DNA from: JBARRO01 sp049644265
GTDB lineage: Bacteria; Bacteroidota; Ignavibacteria; UBA10030
Assembly (NCBI GenBank): GCA_049644265.1
Contig: JBARRO010000185.1
Span: 1-34,132, forward strand
Direction of reading: 5' to 3'
Length of the DNA: 34,132 bases
Notes under the pieces: generated by a model
The model's database searches: none
What the model saw: the letters and a program-made list of their open reading frames with translations, nothing else
Told to the model about the DNA's origin: nothing
Made by a program: the position numbers and the translations under genes
In this document: positions 27,671 to 34,132 of the stretch, piece after piece
How positions within the stretch are numbered: position 1 is the first letter of the stretch
Layout of the letters: every line of letters starts with the position of its first letter

Positions 27671-28828
27671 ATGATAACTGATGAACAAATGTCCACCAGG
27701 AAGGTTTCCAAGAAAAGATACAGAATAGCCTGGCTCCCGGGCGACGGAATCGGCACGGAAGTGCTTGAGTCGGCGAGAATCGTTCTTGACAAGCTTAACT
27801 TTGAAGCCGAATACGTGAATGGCGATATCGGGTGGGAGTTCTGGCGAGCGGAAGGAGACGCATTTCCCGCACGAACGATCGAACTCCTGAAGAACGTCGA
27901 TGCTGCAATGTTTGGCGCTATTACCTCCAAACCCATGAAAGCAGCAGAGGCCGAATTGGCTCCGGGACTGAAGGGAAAGGGATTGACCTATCGTTCGCCG
28001 ATTGTGCGCATGCGCCAACTCTTCGACCTCTACGTCTGCCTGCGGCCCTGCAAGGCCTACCCCGGTAATCCCCTGAATTACAAAGAGAACATCGACCTCG
28101 TTGTCTTCAGGGAAAACACGGAAGATCTGTATGCGGGTGTCGAATTCAACCCGGTTCCCGCAGAGCTTGCAGCGACACTCGCGAAGCTGTCAAAGCCCTT
28201 CAGTGTATTTCAAAACCTGCCGGGTGACCAGTACGCAATCTCGACAAAGATCAACACGCGAAAAGGCTCGGAACGCATCATACGGGCCGCCTTCGAGTTT
28301 GCAAAGAAATTCGGACGGAAAAAAGTGACCGTCGTGCACAAGGCGAACGTCGTCAGGGCAACCGACGGGCTGTTTCTGGAAACAGCGAAAGAAGTGGCGA
28401 AGGAGTTTCCTTCTATTCAAATGGACGATGCAAACATCGATGCGATGTGCATGTGGTTGCTCAAAAATCCGTTCAACTACGATGTTCTTGTTGCGCCAAA
28501 CCTCTACGGCGATATCATATCAGATTTGTGTGCCCAGATGGTGGGCGGTCTGGGATTTGGTTGTTCGGGAAATATCGGTGACAAGCTTGCCGTCTTTGAA
28601 CCGACCCATGGCTCTGCACCCAAGTACGCCGGCCAGTACAAAGTAAATCCCATCGCCACGATTCTCGCAGCGAAAATGATGCTTGAATGGCTCGGAGAGA
28701 CTGACAAAGCAAGGAGCCTCGAATGTGCTGTCGGCAAAGTGATCACCGAGGGAAAAGTGAGAACGTACGACATGGGAGGGGGAAGCAAGACGCTCGATTT
28801 GGCCCGGGCCGTTGCCGAAAAACTGTAA
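27671..28828 (+). CDS. Isocitrate/isopropylmalate dehydrogenase family enzyme, probably NADP-linked isocitrate dehydrogenase
   Basis: 385-residue beta-decarboxylating dehydrogenase. It reads like isocitrate dehydrogenase: WLPGDGIGTEV, FDLYVCLRPCKAYPG, VVFRENTEDLYAGVEF, VVHKANVVRATDGLF and FEPTHGSAPKYAGQYKVNP. Ser109 matches E. coli Ser113 and Arg115 matches Arg119, but the position of Asn115 is Ile111. PKYAG and KVNP reproduce the Lys-Tyr and Val that favour NADP+ in the E. coli enzyme. It therefore probably makes 2-oxoglutarate, though the altered substrate loop leaves homoisocitrate, 3-methylmalate or another 2-hydroxyacid open. The start at 27671 is used; Met 27689 is an alternative and neither has a strong ribosome site. 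First gene of a tightly packed five-gene operon. Confidence 0.88.
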   Translation: MITDEQMSTRKVSKKRYRIAWLPGDGIGTEVLESARIVLDKLNFEAEYVNGDIGWEFWRAEGDAFPARTIELLKNVDAAMFGAITSKPMKAAEAELAPGLKGKGLTYRSPIVRMRQLFDLYVCLRPCKAYPGNPLNYKENIDLVVFRENTEDLYAGVEFNPVPAELAATLAKLSKPFSVFQNLPGDQYAISTKINTRKGSERIIRAAFEFAKKFGRKKVTVVHKANVVRATDGLFLETAKEVAKEFPSIQMDDANIDAMCMWLLKNPFNYDVLVAPNLYGDIISDLCAQMVGGLGFGCSGNIGDKLAVFEPTHGSAPKYAGQYKVNPIATILAAKMMLEWLGETDKARSLECAVGKVITEGKVRTYDMGGGSKTLDLARAVAEKL

Positions 28829-28843
28829 GCCGCCGAAACACAC

Positions 28844-29761
28844 ATGAAGCAAATCTTTGTACATGAAGTCGGAATGCGGGACGGCCTCCAGATGGAGGAG
28901 AAGCTCGTTCCGTTGGAACTCAAGATCCAATGGATCGAACAATTAGCGGGCTCGGGCGTTGACATTATTCAACTCGGGTCGTTCGTCCATCCGGCCAAGG
29001 TTCCGCAAATGGCCGACACCGACACGCTATTCAGGCACTTCACGGTCCCCGGTGTCAAGCCGGAGAACGTCGTTCTCTCCGGACTCGTGCTGAATGAGAA
29101 GGGTCTGGAGCGCGGGCTCGCGTGCGGTGTGGAGATGTTTTGCATGGGCGTTTCAGCCAGCGAAACGCACAGTCAAAAGAATACGGGAATGTCCGTTGCG
29201 GAAGCCACCGACCGAATCATCACGATGGCACAACGGGCGGTGGCCCTGAAGAAACGGACTCAGGTCTCCGTCCAGTCGGCATTTGGATGTGGCTACGAAG
29301 GTTTCGTCCCGCAGGAGCGGGTGCTCAACATCGTCAGGAGGTTCATCGACGCAGGCCTTATGAATATCAGCCTTGCCGATACGGCGGGCCATGCCACGCC
29401 CGACCGGGTTGAACAAATGTTTGAGTCGATCTTCAAACTCAGTCCGGCCGTGGAATGCACGTGTCACTTCCACGATACGTACGGACTGGGGCTTGCTAAT
29501 TGTTACGCGGCCCTGAAAGTCGGAGTACAGTACTTTGAAACCTCCGTTGCGGGGCTCGGGGGGTGCCCCTTTACAAAAGTCGCGGGAGGGAATGTCTGTA
29601 CGGAAGACCTCGTCCACTATCTCCACCGGATTGACCAGCGCAGGGACATCAACCTGGAGAAGCTCGTGGGCGTGGCCCTCGACATAGAAAAGTATTTCGG
29701 CCGTGAAATGCGTGGGGCCGTGCACAAGACTGGAGCTATCTCATTCGAAACAGCGTCGTGA
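28844..29761 (+). CDS. HMG-CoA lyase family enzyme (DRE-TIM metallolyase)
   Basis: 305 residues, like bacterial HMG-CoA lyases. Catalytic Arg12-Asp13 in EVGMRDGLQ, metal His208 and His210 in CHFHDTYGLGLAN, and loop Cys241 in GLGGCPFTKVAGGNVCTEDL are all present. One notable change: IIQLGSFVHPAKVPQMAD has Gln43 where HMG-CoA lyase has an active-site Glu (Glu72 in the human enzyme). The reaction is probably aldol cleavage of a 3-hydroxy-3-methyl acyl-CoA (HMG-CoA to acetoacetate and acetyl-CoA, or a relative such as citramalyl-CoA). It is followed after 10 bp by a CaiB-type CoA-transferase that could make its thioester substrate. The gap to the preceding gene is only 15 bp. Confidence 0.88.
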   Translation: MKQIFVHEVGMRDGLQMEEKLVPLELKIQWIEQLAGSGVDIIQLGSFVHPAKVPQMADTDTLFRHFTVPGVKPENVVLSGLVLNEKGLERGLACGVEMFCMGVSASETHSQKNTGMSVAEATDRIITMAQRAVALKKRTQVSVQSAFGCGYEGFVPQERVLNIVRRFIDAGLMNISLADTAGHATPDRVEQMFESIFKLSPAVECTCHFHDTYGLGLANCYAALKVGVQYFETSVAGLGGCPFTKVAGGNVCTEDLVHYLHRIDQRRDINLEKLVGVALDIEKYFGREMRGAVHKTGAISFETAS

Positions 29762-29771
29762 GGTTTTTAAG

Positions 29772-30965
29772 ATGAAGATTCTTGAAGGAATAAGGGTTCT
29801 CGATTTGACGAATGTCCTTTCGGGCCCCTTTGCGACTCTCCATCTGGCCCTCCTCGGGGCGGAAGTCATCAAAATCGAGAACCCGACCGACGGAGATCTT
29901 GCCCGGAAGCTCGGCAATGTGCCGAAGTTGAACAAAGAGCTCATGGGGACAAGCTTTCTGGCTCAAAATGCGAACAAGAAATCCGTCACGCTCAACCTGA
30001 AACATGAGGCGGGGAAGAAGATCTTCAGGGAATTGACGAAAACAGCGGATGTGGTCGTCGAAAATTTTCGTCCCGATGTCATGACACGGCTGGGGCTTTC
30101 GTACGACACCTTGAAGGTGCTCAACCCGAATCTTATTTACTGCGGCATTTCCGGCTTCGGCCAAACCGGCCCGGATGCCCTCAAGCCGGCGTACGACCAG
30201 ATCATCCAAGGGTTGAGCGGAGTGATGGCGGTGAATGGTGACGAGAGACTCAACCCGCTTCGCTGCGGTTTTCCTGTGTGCGACACGGTCGGCGGTCTCA
30301 ACGCTGCGTTTGCCATCATGGCCGCTCTTTTTCATCGCGAACGAACAGGCGAAGGACAATTCATCGATGTCGCGCTTCTCGATTCGATCATGCCATTGAT
30401 GGGCTGGGTCGTTGCGAATCTACTCATCGGCGGCCAGGAGCCAGTCTGCATGGGGAACGACAATTTCACCGCCGCACCGTCCGGCACATTCGTGACCAAG
30501 GACGGTTCCATCAATATCGCAGCGAACAAGCAGGAACAATGGGAGTCTGTTGCCGAAGTCCTCGGACTTCCCGAACTGAAAAGCGATCCCCGATTCCAGG
30601 AACGGGACACGAGGAAGAAGAATCGAAAGGCGTTGACACCGCTGCTTGAGGAAAAACTCAAGCAACAACCGACGTCGTACTGGGTTGAACTGCTCAACAA
30701 GAACGACGTGCCATCTGGAGCCATCCCGAGTCTTCAGGATGCGCTCCGACAAGACCAGGTTTTGCATCGCCAGACCATGAAAACGGTAACGGCCGCCGGC
30801 ATCGGCGACATAATGCTGTTTAACCTGACGGCAAAATTCGAGAAAACCCCGGGGGCAGTCACATGTCCTCCCCCGCGCCTGTCAGCTCATACGCAGGAAA
30901 TTCTTGCCAGCTTGGGATATTCTGACGAGGAGATAAGGAAGTTCAAGGAGCAAGGTGTCGTGTAA
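29772..30965 (+). CDS. CaiB/BaiF family (class III) CoA-transferase
   Basis: 397 residues, the standard family length. The start at 29772 has GAGG about eight bases upstream. N-terminal LEGIRVLDLTNVLSGPFATLHLALLGAEVIKIE (in outline) is the CoA-binding knot region; catalytic Asp142 lies in PAYDQIIQGLSG; later blocks include GEGQFIDVALLDS, the glycine-rich PSGTFVTKDGSINIAANKQEQW and the C-terminal helix. Class III enzymes transfer CoA between acids, e.g. succinyl-CoA with malate, citramalate, itaconate or glutarate. Here it likely activates the acid cleaved by the lyase next door. Substrate not deducible. Confidence 0.92.
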   Translation: MKILEGIRVLDLTNVLSGPFATLHLALLGAEVIKIENPTDGDLARKLGNVPKLNKELMGTSFLAQNANKKSVTLNLKHEAGKKIFRELTKTADVVVENFRPDVMTRLGLSYDTLKVLNPNLIYCGISGFGQTGPDALKPAYDQIIQGLSGVMAVNGDERLNPLRCGFPVCDTVGGLNAAFAIMAALFHRERTGEGQFIDVALLDSIMPLMGWVVANLLIGGQEPVCMGNDNFTAAPSGTFVTKDGSINIAANKQEQWESVAEVLGLPELKSDPRFQERDTRKKNRKALTPLLEEKLKQQPTSYWVELLNKNDVPSGAIPSLQDALRQDQVLHRQTMKTVTAAGIGDIMLFNLTAKFEKTPGAVTCPPPRLSAHTQEILASLGYSDEEIRKFKEQGVV

Positions 30966-30998
30966 GCCACAGGATCTGCCATCCAGGAAGGAAATTTT

Positions 30999-32291
30999 AT
31001 GGGAATGACTGTCGTTGAGAAAATTCTCGCCCGTGCATCGGGCAAGAAACTTGTCAGGGCCGGAGACATCGTCGAGCCGAACGTCGACCTCGCGATGTCG
31101 CACGAGAACGCTGCGTTGGTGGTCAACCAGTTTCAAGAGATCTACAAGGGCACGACATTGAAGGCGATGATCTGGGATCCATCGAAGATAGCCATCATTT
31201 TCGACCATCGTGTTCCCGCGGAGTCATCGAAGACTGCCACGAATCAGAAGAAAGTCCGGGAGTTCGTCGCGGCGAACGGAATCGGAAAATTTCATGATAT
31301 TCGCGGAGACGTCGGGGGCATCTGCCACCAAATTCTGCCGGAAAGCGGCTACGTTCGCCCAGGATTTGTCGTGGTCGGGACTGATTCTCACACAACAAGT
31401 CACGGCGCGCTCGGAGCATTTGCATTCGGCATAGGCGCAACGGAGATGGCAAGTGTTTGGGCGCTCGGGGTGGCGCTCAATGTCGAAGTTCCGTCGACGA
31501 TCAAAGTCAACGTCACGGGGAAATTCAAAAAATTCGTCGGACCCAAGGACCTCATTCTCTATCTCATCGGAAAACTCTCCGCACAAGGTGCGAATTTCAA
31601 AGCCATAGAATTTCACGGCGAGGCCGTCCGGGCGATGCCCACGTCGGGGCGCCTCGTTCTGTGCAACATGTCGGTGGAGGCTGGCGCAACGACAGGGATC
31701 GTCCCTGCGGACCGGGAGACAGTCCGATATCTCCGCGAAGAGGCCGGCGTGAAGGGGACAATAAATCGGGTGGCGCCGGATCGCGATGCCGTGTATGAGC
31801 GAGTCATCGACGTCGATGTGTCAACCCTTGAGTCACAGGTGGCTTGTCCTCACACCGTGGACAACGTGAAGCCGATTTCAGAGGTATATGGCCGGAAGAT
31901 ACAGCAAGTCGTTATCGGTTCCTGCACGAACGGAAGACTCGACGACCTCGCGATTGCGGCGAAGATCATGAAAGGGAAGAAGGTTGCGAAGGAGACCCGG
32001 ATGCTGGTGTTTCCGGCGTCCACAAAAATTTATACGCAGGCTCTTGCCAAGGGTTATCTGGGAGAATTCATGAAAGCGGGTGCGGTGGTCATGAATCCCG
32101 GGTGCGGGCCATGTCTCGGTATCCACGAAGGTGCTCTTGGTGACGGCGAAGTGGCTCTCTCGACGACAAACAGAAACTTCAAGGGACGCATGGGGAATCC
32201 GAACGCAGAAGTCTATCTCTGTTCACCCGCGGTTGCGGCAGCCTCGGCAATCGCAGGCATGATCACGGATCCAAGAAAAGGAGCAAACTAA
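30999..32291 (+). CDS. Aconitase / 3-isopropylmalate dehydratase family large subunit
   Basis: 430 residues, the short LeuC/HacA form. [4Fe-4S] ligands are Cys309 (GSCTNG), Cys369 and Cys372 (NPGCGPCLG). Other family blocks: VVGTDSHTTSHGALGAFAFGIGATEMA, GATTGIVPAD and the C-terminal NRNFKGRMGNPNAEVYLCSP. Together with the next gene it makes a two-chain hydro-lyase that isomerises a 2-hydroxy acid through a double bond. Candidates are isopropylmalate, homocitrate, citramalate/methylmalate, 2,3-dimethylmalate, or citrate itself. No leuA or leuB lies here, so leucine synthesis is not supported by context. AGGAAGG precedes the start. Confidence 0.9.
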   Translation: MGMTVVEKILARASGKKLVRAGDIVEPNVDLAMSHENAALVVNQFQEIYKGTTLKAMIWDPSKIAIIFDHRVPAESSKTATNQKKVREFVAANGIGKFHDIRGDVGGICHQILPESGYVRPGFVVVGTDSHTTSHGALGAFAFGIGATEMASVWALGVALNVEVPSTIKVNVTGKFKKFVGPKDLILYLIGKLSAQGANFKAIEFHGEAVRAMPTSGRLVLCNMSVEAGATTGIVPADRETVRYLREEAGVKGTINRVAPDRDAVYERVIDVDVSTLESQVACPHTVDNVKPISEVYGRKIQQVVIGSCTNGRLDDLAIAAKIMKGKKVAKETRMLVFPASTKIYTQALAKGYLGEFMKAGAVVMNPGCGPCLGIHEGALGDGEVALSTTNRNFKGRMGNPNAEVYLCSPAVAAASAIAGMITDPRKGAN

Positions 32292-32292
32292 G

Positions 32293-32799
32293 ATGGCAAC
32301 CGTCGTGCTCAAAGTCGGCAACGATGTTTCAACGGACGTCATCTATCCGGGCCGATTCATGGCCACAGTCCTCCCCTCTGAAACGCCGCAATTTGCATTT
32401 GCAGACAACCCTGGCTTCAACACCAAGCTCAAAGCCAAACAGGTTCCGCCGGGTAGCGTGATTGCAGCGGGACAAAACTTCGGTTGCGGCTCATCCCGTG
32501 AACAAGCAGTGTCTGCTCTCAGAGGACACGACCTGGTTATCGTAGCGCAGAGTTTCGCGAGAATCTTCCTGCAGAACGGGATCAACCTGGGACTTTCCAT
32601 GGTGACTTGTCCCGACCTCGAGGCCGTCGAAGGCGATGATTTGCAAGTATCGGGCGATGGAGTAACGAACAAAAGAACTGGCAGGAAATTCAGCGTCGAG
32701 CCGTTACCGGAAGCACGCCAGGCAATCATCGATGCAGGAGGTCTGATTGCATACACCCGGAAAAGATTGACGAAAAACGAAAAGACAATATCTGCTTGA
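32293..32799 (+). CDS. Aconitase / 3-isopropylmalate dehydratase family small subunit
   Basis: 168 residues, the normal LeuD/HacB length, one base after the large subunit gene. The swivel-domain blocks are VGNDVSTDVIYPGRF, GQNFGCGSSREQAVSAL and SFARIFLQNGINLGL. The substrate loop after the GRF reads FMATV; isopropylmalate isomerases usually have YLRT or similar there, with an Arg that contacts the substrate's alkyl side, so this enzyme is probably not a classical LeuD. Last gene of the operon; no clear terminator follows. Confidence 0.9.
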   Translation: MATVVLKVGNDVSTDVIYPGRFMATVLPSETPQFAFADNPGFNTKLKAKQVPPGSVIAAGQNFGCGSSREQAVSALRGHDLVIVAQSFARIFLQNGINLGLSMVTCPDLEAVEGDDLQVSGDGVTNKRTGRKFSVEPLPEARQAIIDAGGLIAYTRKRLTKNEKTISA

Positions 32800-33128
32800 A
32801 GTCTTTACCACTGAAGAACTGCGGGGAGGTACATGGGCTCGGGTGGGGAATATCCGCGGGAAAAATGGTCGGCCCCTGTTTTAGGAATGGCGATTTCAAC
32901 AGTTTAAGAATTCTCACCAAAGGTCCCGCCGTCTGGCATCTCAAGTCGGGAGAGTTTCCGCGCATTCAGGTTTGAGATAAACGCCTTGGAGTACGACAAG
33001 CCGGAACTTTCGCGTCGCGTTCTCGGCGATCTTGCGGCCTTCTCTTATCATAAACCGATTCGTGGATGTGAGAAACTCAGATTCGATAATTTCATTATTA
33101 GGAATATTCGAGAGACAATGTTTTTAAC

Positions 33129-33157
33129 TTGACATTGAGGCAATGAAGAAATAAAGT
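33129..33157 (+). promoter_or_regulatory. Strong sigma-70-type promoter
   Basis: TTGACA (33129-33134), a 17-bp spacer and TAAAGT (33152-33157). Expected start near 33164, giving a leader of about 95 nt before the ATG at 33260. It is the best housekeeping promoter seen in the window. Confidence 0.75.
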
Positions 33158-33189
33158 TCATCGGGCGGAAGGGGATCTAAGCGATGAAC
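33156..33189 (+). promoter_or_regulatory. Leader inverted repeat
   Basis: GTTCATCG (33156-33163) and CGATGAAC (33182-33189) are perfect complements around an 18-nt loop. The left arm overlaps the promoter -10 and start site, so this may be a DNA operator rather than an RNA stem. ATGAAC recurs at 33251, next to the start codon, as an alternative partner. Confidence 0.45.
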
Positions 33190-33200
33190 GTGATTTTCTC

Positions 33201-33246
33201 ATGAGGAGCTTGCTGGATTTACAGCGGCTCCTCATTTTGTTTTTTG
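33201..33246 (+). terminator. Terminator-like hairpin in the FG-GAP gene leader (attenuator?)
   Basis: ATGAGGAGC (33201-33209) pairs perfectly with GCTCCTCAT (33227-33235) around a 17-nt loop, and the right arm runs into a T-rich tract (TTTTGTTTTTT). It lies between the promoter and the ribosome site GGAGA (33246-33250), so it should terminate leader transcripts unless it is regulated, or else end a short RNA of about 80 nt. Confidence 0.7.
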
Positions 33247-33259
33247 GAGAATGAACCAC

Positions 33260-34132
33260 ATGCGAATTAGACGAATGAGCAAAATGATGTTGGTTTTGGT
33301 GATTCTCTTCGTTCGACCGTTTGCTGTAAGCTCTGCGCAAGTGATACTCCAACTGTGGACGGAAGTGTATGGCACGACCAATGGTGAGCAGCTCGGCAAC
33401 TACGTAACCGGTATCGCGTCGAGTGCGAACCTGCCAATGAGAGCGGCGGTGTCGAGCGTTGGAAGCACTGGAGTGTTCTCTCTGCAGACTCAAACGGACA
33501 CAAGTGCTCGGCAGGTGTATATGGGAGAGAACCTCTTGACGGGAGATCTGAACAACGACGGGTACACCGATGTGGCGATCTCAAAGACGGTTCAGGGTTG
33601 GGATACCGTGTTCGTCTACTGGGGGACGGTATCGGGCATTGATACACTCAATCCGTTGCGAATCGCAGGCGAGTTTTTTCTGGATGGCTTGAAACCATCG
33701 TGTATTGGCGACGTGAATAATGACGGGAAAGCTGACCTTCTGCTAACCGCGCCTGAGTATCCGGAGCCAGGCTCGATAGGAAAAATCTATGTGTATTTGA
33801 ATCCGGTTATGGGTAATCCGCCGAACGGGACGCTGGCAGGTGAATCGATTTCGGCTGGATTCGGTTTAGCCTGTGCAATTGGTGATCTTAATGCTGACGG
33901 TTACAACGATCTTATCATAAGAGGAAGCAACCAGACCGGACAAGAATCGGAACGCTATGACTATTTGAATGTTTATTGGGGGATTGGCAAAGACTCATTG
34001 AATCTCAACCCTGGCCTTCGGATGAAGACAAAATCGATTGTTGTTAGCAGTCTCGCCTGTTTTGACATCAACGGAGATGGCGTGGATGACCTCATTTGGA
34101 CGACCCAGGATTCAATACCAGGGCCAAGATAC
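33260..34132 (+). CDS. Secreted FG-GAP/VCBS repeat protein (partial, runs off the window)
   Basis: Open for 291 codons to the window end. The ATG at 33260 sits 9 bases after GGAGA; the ATG at 33251 is too close to it. A signal peptide spans about residues 1-26 (RRMSKMMLVLVILFVRPFA, then SSAQ). Then come calcium-binding FG-GAP-type repeats with DxNxDGxxD motifs: GDLNNDGYTDVAIS, GDVNNDGKADLLLT, GDLNADGYNDLIIR and FDINGDGVDDLIWT. Integrin-like beta-propellers of this type are surface or secreted proteins in FCB-group bacteria, often with a C-terminal sorting domain, which would lie beyond the window. Function unknown. Confidence 0.88.
   Translation, partial: MRIRRMSKMMLVLVILFVRPFAVSSAQVILQLWTEVYGTTNGEQLGNYVTGIASSANLPMRAAVSSVGSTGVFSLQTQTDTSARQVYMGENLLTGDLNNDGYTDVAISKTVQGWDTVFVYWGTVSGIDTLNPLRIAGEFFLDGLKPSCIGDVNNDGKADLLLTAPEYPEPGSIGKIYVYLNPVMGNPPNGTLAGESISAGFGLACAIGDLNADGYNDLIIRGSNQTGQESERYDYLNVYWGIGKDSLNLNPGLRMKTKSIVVSSLACFDINGDGVDDLIWTTQDSIPGPRY

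Larger units (their letters stand above)
32800..33259 (+). other. Intergenic region with leader elements of the FG-GAP gene
   Basis: The first 320 bp show no convincing gene; a 36-codon frame at 32865-32975 exists but has no ribosome site or recognisable product. The last 130 bp carry a strong sigma-70-type promoter (33129-33157), an 8-bp inverted repeat and a terminator-like hairpin. The composition drops toward AT-rich after 33060. Confidence 0.6.

Noticed and set aside
30999..32799. leuC and leuD for leucine synthesis
   Set aside because: Family is right but the small-subunit loop is unusual and no leuA or leuB is nearby; the symbols would overstate the evidence.
32911..32926. TTCTCACCAAAGGTCC as another enhancer palindrome
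   Set aside because: Only the left half matches; no -24/-12 element follows at the expected distance.
32865..32975. 36-codon open frame in the gap after the LeuD-like gene
   Set aside because: No ribosome site, no recognisable motif, and the following sequence breaks the frame.
1..34132. tRNA, rRNA, CRISPR array, insertion sequence, phage genes or attachment sites
   Set aside because: No cloverleaf, regular spacer array, transposase, integrase or phage structural gene could be recognised on either strand.

Overview
The window is a 34 kb piece of chromosome from an anaerobic or facultatively anaerobic bacterium with ferredoxin-based metabolism. Evidence: a one-polypeptide pyruvate:ferredoxin oxidoreductase, a four-subunit 2-oxoacid:ferredoxin oxidoreductase, FeoAB ferrous iron uptake, oxygen-independent HemN and a corrinoid methyltransferase pair. 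Moderate GC, clear Shine-Dalgarno sites, an FG-GAP surface protein and the gene content fit the FCB group (Ignavibacteria or Chlorobi-like). That placement is an inference; no rRNA or tRNA is present. Every supported gene lies on the + strand.

Layout. 1-99: tail of an upstream gene, then a terminator. 278-1264: exported two-PDZ protein. 1391-4173: soluble PAS histidine kinase and NtrC-type sigma-54 activator (overlapping TAATG). 4423-5804: cluster behind a near-perfect sigma-54 promoter: stand-alone Fis-type HTH protein, micro membrane protein, degenerate receiver, DksA/TraR zinc finger. 5829-9018: alanine dehydrogenase, acetyl-CoA hydrolase/CoA-transferase, duplicated-cysteine protein, small helical protein. 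9394-14273: nifJ and a dihydroorotate-dehydrogenase-like protein. 14342-16116: MtaA-like methyltransferase and corrinoid protein. 16352-20125: feoA, feoB, cysteine-rich protein, hemN. 20369-23766: malic enzyme/phosphotransacetylase fusion and zinc alcohol dehydrogenase. 23808-27518: 2-oxoacid:ferredoxin oxidoreductase operon (delta, exported protein, alpha, beta, gamma, ferritin-like protein). 27671-32799: isocitrate-dehydrogenase-like enzyme, HMG-CoA-lyase-like enzyme, CaiB CoA-transferase, aconitase/LeuCD-like large and small subunits. 33260-end: partial FG-GAP protein with a promoter and a terminator-like hairpin in its leader.

The most interesting signal is regulatory. A 16-bp imperfect palindrome, close to TTCTCA-N4-TGAGAA, recurs upstream of sigma-54 (-24/-12) promoter matches before five transcription units: the PDZ gene (weak), the stand-alone HTH gene, nifJ, feoAB and malic enzyme (weak). 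Centre-to-GG distances are 70, 71, 72, 80, 82, 101 and 113 bp, which fall close to whole helical turns. The simplest reading is that the local kinase/activator pair controls a regulon linking pyruvate/ferredoxin metabolism and iron uptake, and that the stand-alone HTH protein, a paralogue of the activator's DNA-binding domain, competes for or helps at the same sites. All of this was found by eye and needs a genome-wide motif scan.
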